Below, one piece after another: positions 52,201 through 62,500 of a stretch of 64,000 bases of DNA (position 1 is its first letter; every line of letters starts with the position of its first letter). The DNA is from Flectonema sp. DT1601 (taxonomy: Eukaryota > Euglenozoa > Diplonemea > Diplonemida > Diplonemidae). The notes under the pieces were generated by a model. It was not told the DNA's origin, searched no databases, and saw only the letters and a program-made list of their open reading frames with translations. The stretch is from assembly GCA_964019425.1 (NCBI GenBank), contig OZ025803.1, forward strand, positions 1,164,001-1,228,000, given 5' to 3'. A program made the position numbers and the translations under genes.

Positions 52201-55200
52201 GAGTAGGAAAGCGCAGCTAGGAATTTTTCCACGCAAGCGGATCCCACAACCCGACCACCCTTCCCCACGCTCACCCCATCCACCCTCCCCCACCCCAACA
52301 AAAGAAGAAAACGGCGGCAGCCACGTGACACACTCGTGTTCGTGTAGCGAAGCGTTTCGGCGACTTCGAAGACGACGACGACGACGACGACGTAGAAGAG
52401 ACGGTGTATGTGACTGACCTTCTTCTTCCTTATTTATTTGTTTACTTTTGTTAATTACTTCCTCTTAATTTCATTCCTCTCTTAGATTGTTGTTTATTTG
52501 CTTATTTATTTGTTTGTTTATTTGTCTGTTTATCTGTCTGTATATTCTGTTACTATCTGTTATTTTGTTACATTTATCTGTAGTACATTTTTGTTATTGT
52601 TAAATTAAAACATCTTCTTCACAGTTTTTTCCCTCCCTCGCCCCATCCCCGTCAGCGAGTAGGAAAGCGCAGCTAGGAATTTTTCCACGCAAGCGGATCC
52701 CACAACCCGACCACCCTTCCCCACGCTCACCCCATCCACCCTCCCCCACCCCAACAAAAGAAGAAAACGGCGGCAGCCACGTGACACACTCGTGTTCGTG
52801 TAGCGAAGCGTTTCGGCGACTTCGAAGACGACGACGACGACGACGACGTAGAAGAGACGGTGTATGTGACTGACCTTCTTCTTCCTTATTTATTTGTTTA
52901 CTTTTGTTAATTACTTCCTCTTAATTTCATTCCTCTCTTAGATTGTTGTTTATTTGCTTATTTATTTGTTTGTTTATTTGTCTGTTTATCTGTCTGTATA
53001 TTCTGTTACTATCTGTTATTTTGTTACATTTATCTGTAGTACATTTTTGTTATTGTTAAATTAAAACATCTTCTTCACAGTTTTTTCCCTCCCTCGCCCC
53101 ATCCCCGTCAGCGAGTAGGAAAGCGCAGCTAGGAATTTTTCCACGCAAGCGGATCCCACAACCCGACCACCCTTCCCCACGCTCACCCCATCCACCCTCC
53201 CCCACCCCAACAAAAGAAGAAAACGGCGGCAGCCACGTGACACACTCGTGTTCGTGTAGCGAAGCGTTTCGGCGACTTCGAAGACGACGACGACGACGAC
53301 GACGTAGAAGAGACGGTGTATGTGACTGACCTTCTTCTTCCTTATTTATTTGTTTACTTTTGTTAATTACTTCCTCTTAATTTCATTCCTCTCTTAGATT
53401 GTTGTTTATTTGCTTATTTATTTGTTTGTTTATTTGTCTGTTTATCTGTCTGTATATTCTGTTACTATCTGTTATTTTGTTACATTTATCTGTAGTACAT
53501 TTTTGTTATTGTTAAATTAAAACATCTTCTTCACAGTTTTTTCCCTCCCTCGCCCCATCCCCGTCAGCGAGTAGGAAAGCGCAGCTAGGAATTTTTCCAC
53601 GCAAGCGGATCCCACAACCCGACCACCCTTCCCCACGCTCACCCCATCCACCCTCCCCCACCCCAACAAAAGAAGAAAACGGCGGCAGCCACGTGACACA
53701 CTCGTGTTCGTGTAGCGAAGCGTTTCGGCGACTTCGAAGACGACGACGACGACGACGACGTAGAAGAGACGGTGTATGTGACTGACCTTCTTCTTCCTTA
53801 TTTATTTGTTTACTTTTGTTAATTACTTCCTCTTAATTTCATTCCTCTCTTAGATTGTTGTTTATTTGCTTATTTATTTGTTTGTTTATTTGTCTGTTTA
53901 TCTGTCTGTATATTCTGTTACTATCTGTTATTTTGTTACATTTATCTGTAGTACATTTTTGTTATTGTTAAATTAAAACATCTTCTTCACAGTTTTTTCC
54001 CTCCCTCGCCCCATCCCCGTCAGCGAGTAGGAAAGCGCAGCTAGGAATTTTTCCACGCAAGCGGATCCCACAACCCGACCACCCTTCCCCACGCTCACCC
54101 CATCCACCCTCCCCCACCCCAACAAAAGAAGAAAACGGCGGCAGCCACGTGACACACTCGTGTTCGTGTAGCGAAGCGTTTCGGCGACTTCGAAGACGAC
54201 GACGACGACGACGACGTAGAAGAGACGGTGTATGTGACTGACCTTCTTCTTCCTTATTTATTTGTTTACTTTTGTTAATTACTTCCTCTTAATTTCATTC
54301 CTCTCTTAGATTGTTGTTTATTTGCTTATTTATTTGTTTGTTTATTTGTCTGTTTATCTGTCTGTATATTCTGTTACTATCTGTTATTTTGTTACATTTA
54401 TCTGTAGTACATTTTTGTTATTGTTAAATTAAAACATCTTCTTCACAGTTTTTTCCCTCCCTCGCCCCATCCCCGTCAGCGAGTAGGAAAGCGCAGCTAG
54501 GAATTTTTCCACGCAAGCGGATCCCACAACCCGACCACCCTTCCCCACGCTCACCCCATCCACCCTCCCCCACCCCAACAAAAGAAGAAAACGGCGGCAG
54601 CCACGTGACACACTCGTGTTCGTGTAGCGAAGCGTTTCGGCGACTTCGAAGACGACGACGACGACGACGACGTAGAAGAGACGGTGTATGTGACTGACCT
54701 TCTTCTTCCTTATTTATTTGTTTACTTTTGTTAATTACTTCCTCTTAATTTCATTCCTCTCTTAGATTGTTGTTTATTTGCTTATTTATTTGTTTGTTTA
54801 TTTGTCTGTTTATCTGTCTGTATATTCTGTTACTATCTGTTATTTTGTTACATTTATCTGTAGTACATTTTTGTTATTGTTAAATTAAAACATCTTCTTC
54901 ACAGTTTTTTCCCTCCCTCGCCCCATCCCCGTCAGCGAGTAGGAAAGCGCAGCTAGGAATTTTTCCACGCAAGCGGATCCCACAACCCGACCACCCTTCC
55001 CCACGCTCACCCCATCCACCCTCCCCCACCCCAACAAAAGAAGAAAACGGCGGCAGCCACGTGACACACTCGTGTTCGTGTAGCGAAGCGTTTCGGCGAC
55101 TTCGAAGACGACGACGACGACGACGACGTAGAAGAGACGGTGTATGTGACTGACCTTCTTCTTCCTTATTTATTTGTTTACTTTTGTTAATTACTTCCTC

Positions 55201-58096
55201 TTAATTTCATTCCTCTCTTAGATTGTTGTTTATTTGCTTATTTATTTGTTTGTTTATTTGTCTGTTTATCTGTCTGTATATTCTGTTACTATCTGTTATT
55301 TTGTTACATTTATCTGTAGTACATTTTTGTTATTGTTAAATTAAAACATCTTCTTCACAGTTTTTTCCCTCCCTCGCCCCATCCCCGTCAGCGAGTAGGA
55401 AAGCGCAGCTAGGAATTTTTCCACGCAAGCGGATCCCACAACCCGACCACCCTTCCCCACGCTCACCCCATCCACCCTCCCCCACCCCAACAAAAGAAGA
55501 AAACGGCGGCAGCCACGTGACACACTCGTGTTCGTGTAGCGAAGCGTTTCGGCGACTTCGAAGACGACGACGACGACGACGACGTAGAAGAGACGGTGTA
55601 TGTGACTGACCTTCTTCTTCCTTATTTATTTGTTTACTTTTGTTAATTACTTCCTCTTAATTTCATTCCTCTCTTAGATTGTTGTTTATTTGCTTATTTA
55701 TTTGTTTGTTTATTTGTCTGTTTATCTGTCTGTATATTCTGTTACTATCTGTTATTTTGTTACATTTATCTGTAGTACATTTTTGTTATTGTTAAATTAA
55801 AACATCTTCTTCACAGTTTTTTCCCTCCCTCGCCCCATCCCCGTCAGCGAGTAGGAAAGCGCAGCTAGGAATTTTTCCACGCAAGCGGATCCCACAACCC
55901 GACCACCCTTCCCCACGCTCACCCCATCCACCCTCCCCCACCCCAACAAAAGAAGAAAACGGCGGCAGCCACGTGACACACTCGTGTTCGTGTAGCGAAG
56001 CGTTTCGGCGACTTCGAAGACGACGACGACGACGACGACGTAGAAGAGACGGTGTATGTGACTGACCTTCTTCTTCCTTATTTATTTGTTTACTTTTGTT
56101 AATTACTTCCTCTTAATTTCATTCCTCTCTTAGATTGTTGTTTATTTGCTTATTTATTTGTTTGTTTATTTGTCTGTTTATCTGTCTGTATATTCTGTTA
56201 CTATCTGTTATTTTGTTACATTTATCTGTAGTACATTTTTGTTATTGTTAAATTAAAACATCTTCTTCACAGTTTTTTCCCTCCCTCGCCCCATCCCCGT
56301 CAGCGAGTAGGAAAGCGCAGCTAGGAATTTTTCCACGCAAGCGGATCCCACAACCCGACCACCCTTCCCCACGCTCACCCCATCCACCCTCCCCCACCCC
56401 AACAAAAGAAGAAAACGGCGGCAGCCACGTGACACACTCGTGTTCGTGTAGCGAAGCGTTTCGGCGACTTCGAAGACGACGACGACGACGACGACGTAGA
56501 AGAGACGGTGTATGTGACTGACCTTCTTCTTCCTTATTTATTTGTTTACTTTTGTTAATTACTTCCTCTTAATTTCATTCCTCTCTTAGATTGTTGTTTA
56601 TTTGCTTATTTATTTGTTTGTTTATTTGTCTGTTTATCTGTCTGTATATTCTGTTACTATCTGTTATTTTGTTACATTTATCTGTAGTACATTTTTGTTA
56701 TTGTTAAATTAAAACATCTTCTTCACAGTTTTTTCCCTCCCTCGCCCCATCCCCGTCAGCGAGTAGGAAAGCGCAGCTAGGAATTTTTCCACGCAAGCGG
56801 ATCCCACAACCCGACCACCCTTCCCCACGCTCACCCCATCCACCCTCCCCCACCCCAACAAAAGAAGAAAACGGCGGCAGCCACGTGACACACTCGTGTT
56901 CGTGTAGCGAAGCGTTTCGGCGACTTCGAAGACGACGACGACGACGACGACGTAGAAGAGACGGTGTATGTGACTGACCTTCTTCTTCCTTATTTATTTG
57001 TTTACTTTTGTTAATTACTTCCTCTTAATTTCATTCCTCTCTTAGATTGTTGTTTATTTGCTTATTTATTTGTTTGTTTATTTGTCTGTTTATCTGTCTG
57101 TATATTCTGTTACTATCTGTTATTTTGTTACATTTATCTGTAGTACATTTTTGTTATTGTTAAATTAAAACATCTTCTTCACAGTTTTTTCCCTCCCTCG
57201 CCCCATCCCCGTCAGCGAGTAGGAAAGCGCAGCTAGGAATTTTTCCACGCAAGCGGATCCCACAACCCGACCACCCTTCCCCACGCTCACCCCATCCACC
57301 CTCCCCCACCCCAACAAAAGAAGAAAACGGCGGCAGCCACGTGACACACTCGTGTTCGTGTAGCGAAGCGTTTCGGCGACTTCGAAGACGACGACGACGA
57401 CGACGACGTAGAAGAGACGGTGTATGTGACTGACCTTCTTCTTCCTTATTTATTTGTTTACTTTTGTTAATTACTTCCTCTTAATTTCATTCCTCTCTTA
57501 GATTGTTGTTTATTTGCTTATTTATTTGTTTGTTTATTTGTCTGTTTATCTGTCTGTATATTCTGTTACTATCTGTTATTTTGTTACATTTATCTGTAGT
57601 ACATTTTTGTTATTGTTAAATTAAAACATCTTCTTCACAGTTTTTTCCCTCCCTCGCCCCATCCCCGTCAGCGAGTAGGAAAGCGCAGCTAGGAATTTTT
57701 CCACGCAAGCGGATCCCACAACCCGACCACCCTTCCCCACGCTCACCCCATCCACCCTCCCCCACCCCAACAAAAGAAGAAAACGGCGGCAGCCACGTGA
57801 CACACTCGTGTTCGTGTAGCGAAGCGTTTCGGCGACTTCGAAGACGACGACGACGACGACGACGTAGAAGAGACGGTGTATGTGACTGACCTTCTTCTTC
57901 CTTATTTATTTGTTTACTTTTGTTAATTACTTCCTCTTAATTTCATTCCTCTCTTAGATTGTTGTTTATTTGCTTATTTATTTGTTTGTTTATTTGTCTG
58001 TTTATCTGTCTGTATATTCTGTTACTATCTGTTATTTTGTTACATTTATCTGTAGTACATTTTTGTTATTGTTAAATTAAAACATCTTCTTCACAG

Positions 58097-58412
58097 TTTT
58101 TTCCCTCCCTCGCCCCATCCCCGTCAGCGAGTAGGAAAGCGCAGCTAGGAATTTTTCCACGCAAGCGGATCCCACAACCCGACCACCCTTCCCCACGCTC
58201 ACCCCATCCACCCTCCCCCACCCCAACAAAAGAAGAAAACGGCGGCAGCCACGTGACACACTCGTGTTCGTGTAGCGAAGCGCTTAGCGCTTTAAAGTCT
58301 TTTAAGTCGCAGAAGTCGCCCCCGTCGCCCCCCGACCCCCACAGGGTATTGAACCCAGGTGGACCAGAAGACAGACGGTGACAAAAACCACTGCACCAAA
58401 GTATATTGTTGG
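58097..58412 (-). mobile_element. tRNA-derived SINE-like element hosting the array
   Basis: Read on the minus strand from 58412: a degenerate tRNA-like head with A and B boxes (58400-58344), a GC-rich linker, then at 58282 the 186-bp sequence shared with every array unit, ending in A6. The direct repeat is found just before the head (58436-58413) and just after the A6 of the outermost unit at the far end of the array (9278-9253). That is the layout of a SINE with target-site duplications, with the array expanded from its body. The anticodon arm does not pair, as usual in tRNA-derived SINEs. This is inference; other copies in the genome would settle it. Confidence 0.6.
58344..58400 (-). promoter_or_regulatory. 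Internal Pol III A and B boxes of the SINE-like head
   Basis: On the minus strand, TTTGGTGCAGTGG (58400-58388) matches a tRNA A box and GGGTTCAATACCC (58356-58344) matches a B box. Their starts are 44 nt apart, as in tRNA genes. Transcription would run leftwards into the array. Confidence 0.6.
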
Positions 58413-58436
58413 AAAGCTACTTTCTGTACTTTATTG
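58413..58436. repeat. Right copy of the direct repeat flanking the array block
   Basis: AAAGCTAC followed directly by TTTCTGTACTTTATTG, matching 9253-9278 except for a 2-bp AG. It lies 16 bp before the ORF1 start codon of element 2, so it is probably part of that element's leader. Confidence 0.7.
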
Positions 58437-58452
58437 ACATACACAACACAAA

Positions 58453-59526
58453 ATGGCTGACTGGAAAGTATCTGATGGAATCGTTGTTATTGCTGAAACC
58501 ACCGTGAGGGCTTTGACTGAAGCTGAGTATAAAGGCGTATCTGATTTCGACACACAAAATTGTGATGTAAGAGCATCGTTTCAAAGAATTTTGACATCTA
58601 TAAATTACAGTGAAAAAATATTAGGGCTCTATCGTCCCGACATAAGTACACAAAAAATCAACGATAAACTTCCTGAATTTAAAACCTTCTCGATTCTTCT
58701 CAAGATAGAAGAACCAAATCTAAGACTATTTTTAAGTGCCTCCGGAAGAGGAGGGCTGTTTTTCAGACTAAGGAAAGACCACCCCATGAACCAGATCTTA
58801 AGTGTGATCTGGCTGGGGAGAATGGACCTAAAAACGTCCATATTAGCGCAGGAAAGTGTAAAGAGCACTTATGGAATAGCCCTGTGTAGGGGAAATTATG
58901 GAGTACGGGTAGAGAACGCCTGTAGGGAACAGGTACGAAAAAGTATTGGGGTGAAGTCCCTAGGATACTTCTCGGTAGAGGGTATTCCCAAGGGAGTCCC
59001 AGTGGACAAGATAATTGCGAACTTCGCAACAAAAGATATTGTGGTGAAGCCGATCAAAGTAATTGATGGCAAGTGGGTCCTCAAAATAGAGGATGACTTT
59101 CTGGGAGGTGAGAATAGAATGGTGTTGGAATGGCCAGACCATGGGGTGAAGCTTGCATGCTCCCGAACCGAAAGGCCGAAACCAAAGCTGATAACCCATA
59201 CAGCTGAAGGTGCACCACAGGCAAAGCCTGAATCAGACAAACAAGAAAAAGTGCAACAAAGTGGTATGGAGAGTAAACTTGACAAATTATTGTCGATGAA
59301 TGAGACGTATTTCAATAAAATAGAGAACATTGAAAAAAATGTCGAAATAAGCAACGTTCGTGTTGCGAAAATAGAAAATAATGTTGCAAATCAAAACAAA
59401 AACTTTGAGGCAATCCAAAAACGTTTCATGCAAATTGAAACAAAACTAGAAATACTAATGCCAGGATTAGGGCAGACAGAGATCAGTGGATCTGATGTGG
59501 ACATGTCAAACGGTGAATATGATTGA
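58453..59526 (+). CDS. Element 2 ORF1 (gag-like) protein, 357 aa
   Basis: Presumed nucleic-acid-binding structural protein that packages the element's RNA. Residues 1-225 have no motif I recognise, and no CCHC zinc knuckle is present. A Pro/Lys-rich linker (about 226-270) leads into a strongly predicted coiled coil (about 272-340, spaced Leu/Ile with many Glu, Lys, Asn), typical of the multimerising segment of non-LTR ORF1 proteins, and then an acidic tail. The ATG has an A at -3 and a G at +4. The stop is TGA (59524-59526). ORF2 follows in the same frame, which is unusual. Assignment rests on position and coiled coil; sequence similarity was not tested. Confidence 0.7.
   Translation: MADWKVSDGIVVIAETTVRALTEAEYKGVSDFDTQNCDVRASFQRILTSINYSEKILGLYRPDISTQKINDKLPEFKTFSILLKIEEPNLRLFLSASGRGGLFFRLRKDHPMNQILSVIWLGRMDLKTSILAQESVKSTYGIALCRGNYGVRVENACREQVRKSIGVKSLGYFSVEGIPKGVPVDKIIANFATKDIVVKPIKVIDGKWVLKIEDDFLGGENRMVLEWPDHGVKLACSRTERPKPKLITHTAEGAPQAKPESDKQEKVQQSGMESKLDKLLSMNETYFNKIENIEKNVEISNVRVAKIENNVANQNKNFEAIQKRFMQIETKLEILMPGLGQTEISGSDVDMSNGEYD
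59524..59526 (+). other. In-frame TGA separating ORF1 from ORF2
   Basis: The frame of ORF1 continues without another stop from 59527 to the end of ORF2 at 63462. The TGA is followed by C, a leaky context in eukaryotes. Readthrough would give an ORF1-ORF2 fusion; reinitiation is the alternative. Confidence 0.7.
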
Positions 59527-59598
59527 CATGCAGACCATACTCAAAAAAACAACAACCCGTCCCCTCCAATAGACACCAACGTTGAGAAAAGCATAAAT

Positions 59599-62500
59599 GT
59601 GATTAATGACAACTTGCTGGTTCAACGTGGTAATGTCCATCCCAACCCGGAACCAAATAATGAAAGAAACTATACAGACCTTAAAATAATATCAGTAAAC
59701 ACGAGGTCGATGACAACATCAATTGAACTTCTACGTCTCCTTGTTATTAACTATGAACCTGACGTGCTATTAATACAAGAGACATTTTTAACGAAAAATA
59801 AGAAAACACCCGTAATTGAAGATTATAACTCATATAGGAAAGATAGGACACTTCCAACACAAGTAGGTAAACCTATAAGAGGAGGAGGTCTACTAACCTA
59901 TGTTCATAATAAATATAAATTTAAAGAAATCGCGATCACACAAAGTGATTGTGACTCACTTGAAATATCAGCTGTTGAAATACAATGTGATGAACCTCTA
60001 ATTGTCTATAACATATATCGTCCACCCCTGCAATATAAAGATACTAGGTGCCCGAATCTTAGCCTGGATTGCATTGACTTGAAAAATAATATGAAAAATG
60101 ATGTTGTCATAATGGGAGACTTTAATACACATAACCATATGTGGGAAGAGAATTCCATTGACGACATCAACGGAGAAATCGTATCTGAGTGGATTAGTGA
60201 AAACAATCTTGTGTGTTGGAATGAGCCATCAATTCCAACAAGGTTGGAATCAAGGACCTCTCCGGACATAACCCTAACGAATACAAATATGAGAATAAAA
60301 TCCTGGTCTACCCTTGGAACAGTTAACTCTGATCACTCACCAATGATGATTGTAATACAAAACTCGTGCAAAAATGTTGACTACCAAAAAGTGAAAAAAT
60401 GTGGTTTCAACTGGGCCGAAGCTGATTGGACAAACTTCAGTGATGACCTTGAATTAGTCTCTGAGAGAATCCAAGATATTAAGATCAATGAAAAGAAAGC
60501 AAAAATCTTTAAGAATGAAATATTAAAAGCAAAAAGTAAACACGTACCTAGAATTTATGTGCGTAGGCGAAAAGCGAAGAAGTGGTGGAACTCCGAACTA
60601 ATGAAACAGCTTCGTCAATTTGAAGCTAAACAAAAAGAAATTACAGATGACAGCGACCTGAATGATGAAAATATGGCACTACTAAAGAAATTGAATGAAG
60701 AAATATGTGAAAAAGTAAAAGAATGTAGGGAACAACAAATTGAAAAAAGAGTGAAAGAATGTGTTACGGATGATGGATCTCCGAACAAAGATGGCATTTT
60801 AAAGTACATGGATGATGCGAGAAAACTTGACGGGCGGTGTGAAAGGGTAGAAATACCATTTATACACGACCCAAATATGGAAAAAATAATCGACGATAAA
60901 GAAAAAGCTGATTTCTTTACTGATTTCTTCTCAACTATAGTAGGGAAAGATATAAATGAAAAGTACAGACATAACTTCAACATGAATATTAAAGATGACA
61001 TAGTTCCGTTCACTTTTTCTGAGGTGATGACACAATTGGGAAAACTACATAGTACTAAATCTTCACCTGACGGAATGAATGCGATCCTGTTGCAAAATCT
61101 AAAACCCAAAATGCAAAAAACATTAGTTGATATCCTAAATAACTCTTGGTTGAACATGGTAGTACCTAATGACTGGAAACAGACTTATTGGGTACCGATT
61201 GCAAAACCCGGAAAAGACCCCCACAATCCAGCATCTTACAGAATGATAGCGCTCACCCCTGCGATCGCTAAACTTATCGAAAAATTAATAAAGAACAGAC
61301 TTGTATATCACTTAGAAAAACATAACAATGGTGTTAAAAACCTGAGTCATAATCAAGCTGCTTATCGTAAAACGAGATCGTGTAGGGAACAGATTCTGTA
61401 CCTAATCGATATACTCAAAGAGAATAGAATAAGAGGGAAAACTTCGGCGGTTGTCTTTATGGATATAAAGAAAGCTTTTGATTCTGTCAACCACCACAAG
61501 TTACAAGAAAGAATGAGAAAGATGTCGATACCTGAAAACTATATTAGGTGGGTCGAAAGCTTTCTGCACAAAAGGACAGCTGCGACTATAATTAACAGCA
61601 GAGTAAGCAAGTACATTAAGCTCACAAATGGAGTCCCGCAGGGAACAGTCCTTGCGAGTATATTATTTGTACTCTACATTGATGAAATAACCGAAATTAT
61701 AGAGAACAAAGCAAACATGTCACTCTATGCAGATGATATTGCATTTGTAGTATCTGACGAAAATTGTGCTGGTAGGCTGTCAAACAGAGTTCAAACTGTA
61801 TTTACGAAAGCGGAAGAACACTTAAACAACATTAATCTTGAGTTGGCGAGAGATAAAACAAAAATAATGATTGTTGACTCGAGTACCTCACGGAAAAAGA
61901 AATGCCAATATAAAATTGAATTTAAAGATAAGACGTGCCTAACAGAAACTGATTCTGAGAGGTTCTTAGGTGTCCAGATTGATAATGATCTATCGTTTTC
62001 TGATCATGTATCTCAAATATGTAAAAGTGTGAACAAGAAACTTCGCTTCCTAAAAATGCTGGCTGATAAAAGATGGGGTTGTACTAAAAACATAATCAGA
62101 CTAGTCTACTTAATATACATCATACCTGTATTTACCTATGCTATCGAGAGTTTGTACAGCACCATTGTACGAAGCAGAAAACTAATGCGAAAACTGAATA
62201 CTCTTCATATGAAAGCAGCTCAAATCATAACTGGTGCTGACTACGGAACAAAATTTGAGAAGGTCTTGGAAGAATCCTGCGTAGCGGATCTGAACAGCTA
62301 CTATCTTGTTGAAACAGCAAGATGGGCTGCAAAGATCGAACGACTGCGTGCCTCTCCTTGTACCAAAAGATTGATGGAAAAACGAAAAATAAAATATAAA
62401 CATATGCAAACATTGTGTTTTGCAATCAAAACGTATAGTGATATTGGTCTCACAGACCTACCAGTAGAACTTTATCCTCCAACTTACTTTCCTCCTTGGA

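Larger units (their letters stand above)
9279..58282. repeat. Satellite array: 107 complete 456-bp units plus a 186-bp partial unit
   Basis: The motif TTTTTTCCCTCCCTCGCCCC recurs every 456 bp from 9279 to 58097. The distance 48,818 bp equals 107 x 456 + 26, and the 26 extra bases are fully explained by six units with +3, one with +6 and two with +1. Units look identical otherwise: a 60-codon minus-strand frame inside them is unchanged in every unit except 62 and 81 and the differently flanked unit 1. Each unit is bipartite. The first part (about 210 bp) is C-rich and GC-rich with a CACGTG site and (GAC)7; the second part (about 240 bp) is T-rich with TTTR-type short repeats. All units are head to tail. 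The identity implies very recent amplification or strong homogenisation. True length could differ if the assembler collapsed or expanded it. Confidence 0.98.

Noticed and set aside
9715-58259. A 60-codon minus-strand open frame in every array unit (about 108 copies)
   Set aside because: It is repeated only because the units are identical. It spans SINE-derived sequence, lacks any domain, and is shifted by the 1-bp insertions in units 62 and 81, so there is no sign of coding constraint.
9279-58282. CRISPR array, rDNA spacer or telomere repeat
   Set aside because: The unit is 456 bp with no short repeat/unique spacer pattern, no rRNA or 5S sequence, and no telomere-like hexamer; it is a plain tandem satellite.
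9279-58452. The array as promoter monomers of element 2's 5'UTR, as in mouse L1
   Set aside because: The array is bracketed by a direct repeat, carries a minus-strand tRNA-like head at its right end, and ends in A6 on the minus strand, which fits a separate insertion better. Not fully excluded.
58896-59354. Minus-strand 152-codon frame opposite ORF1, and similar frames opposite ORF2
   Set aside because: Shadow frames of the plus-strand retrotransposon genes with no domain.
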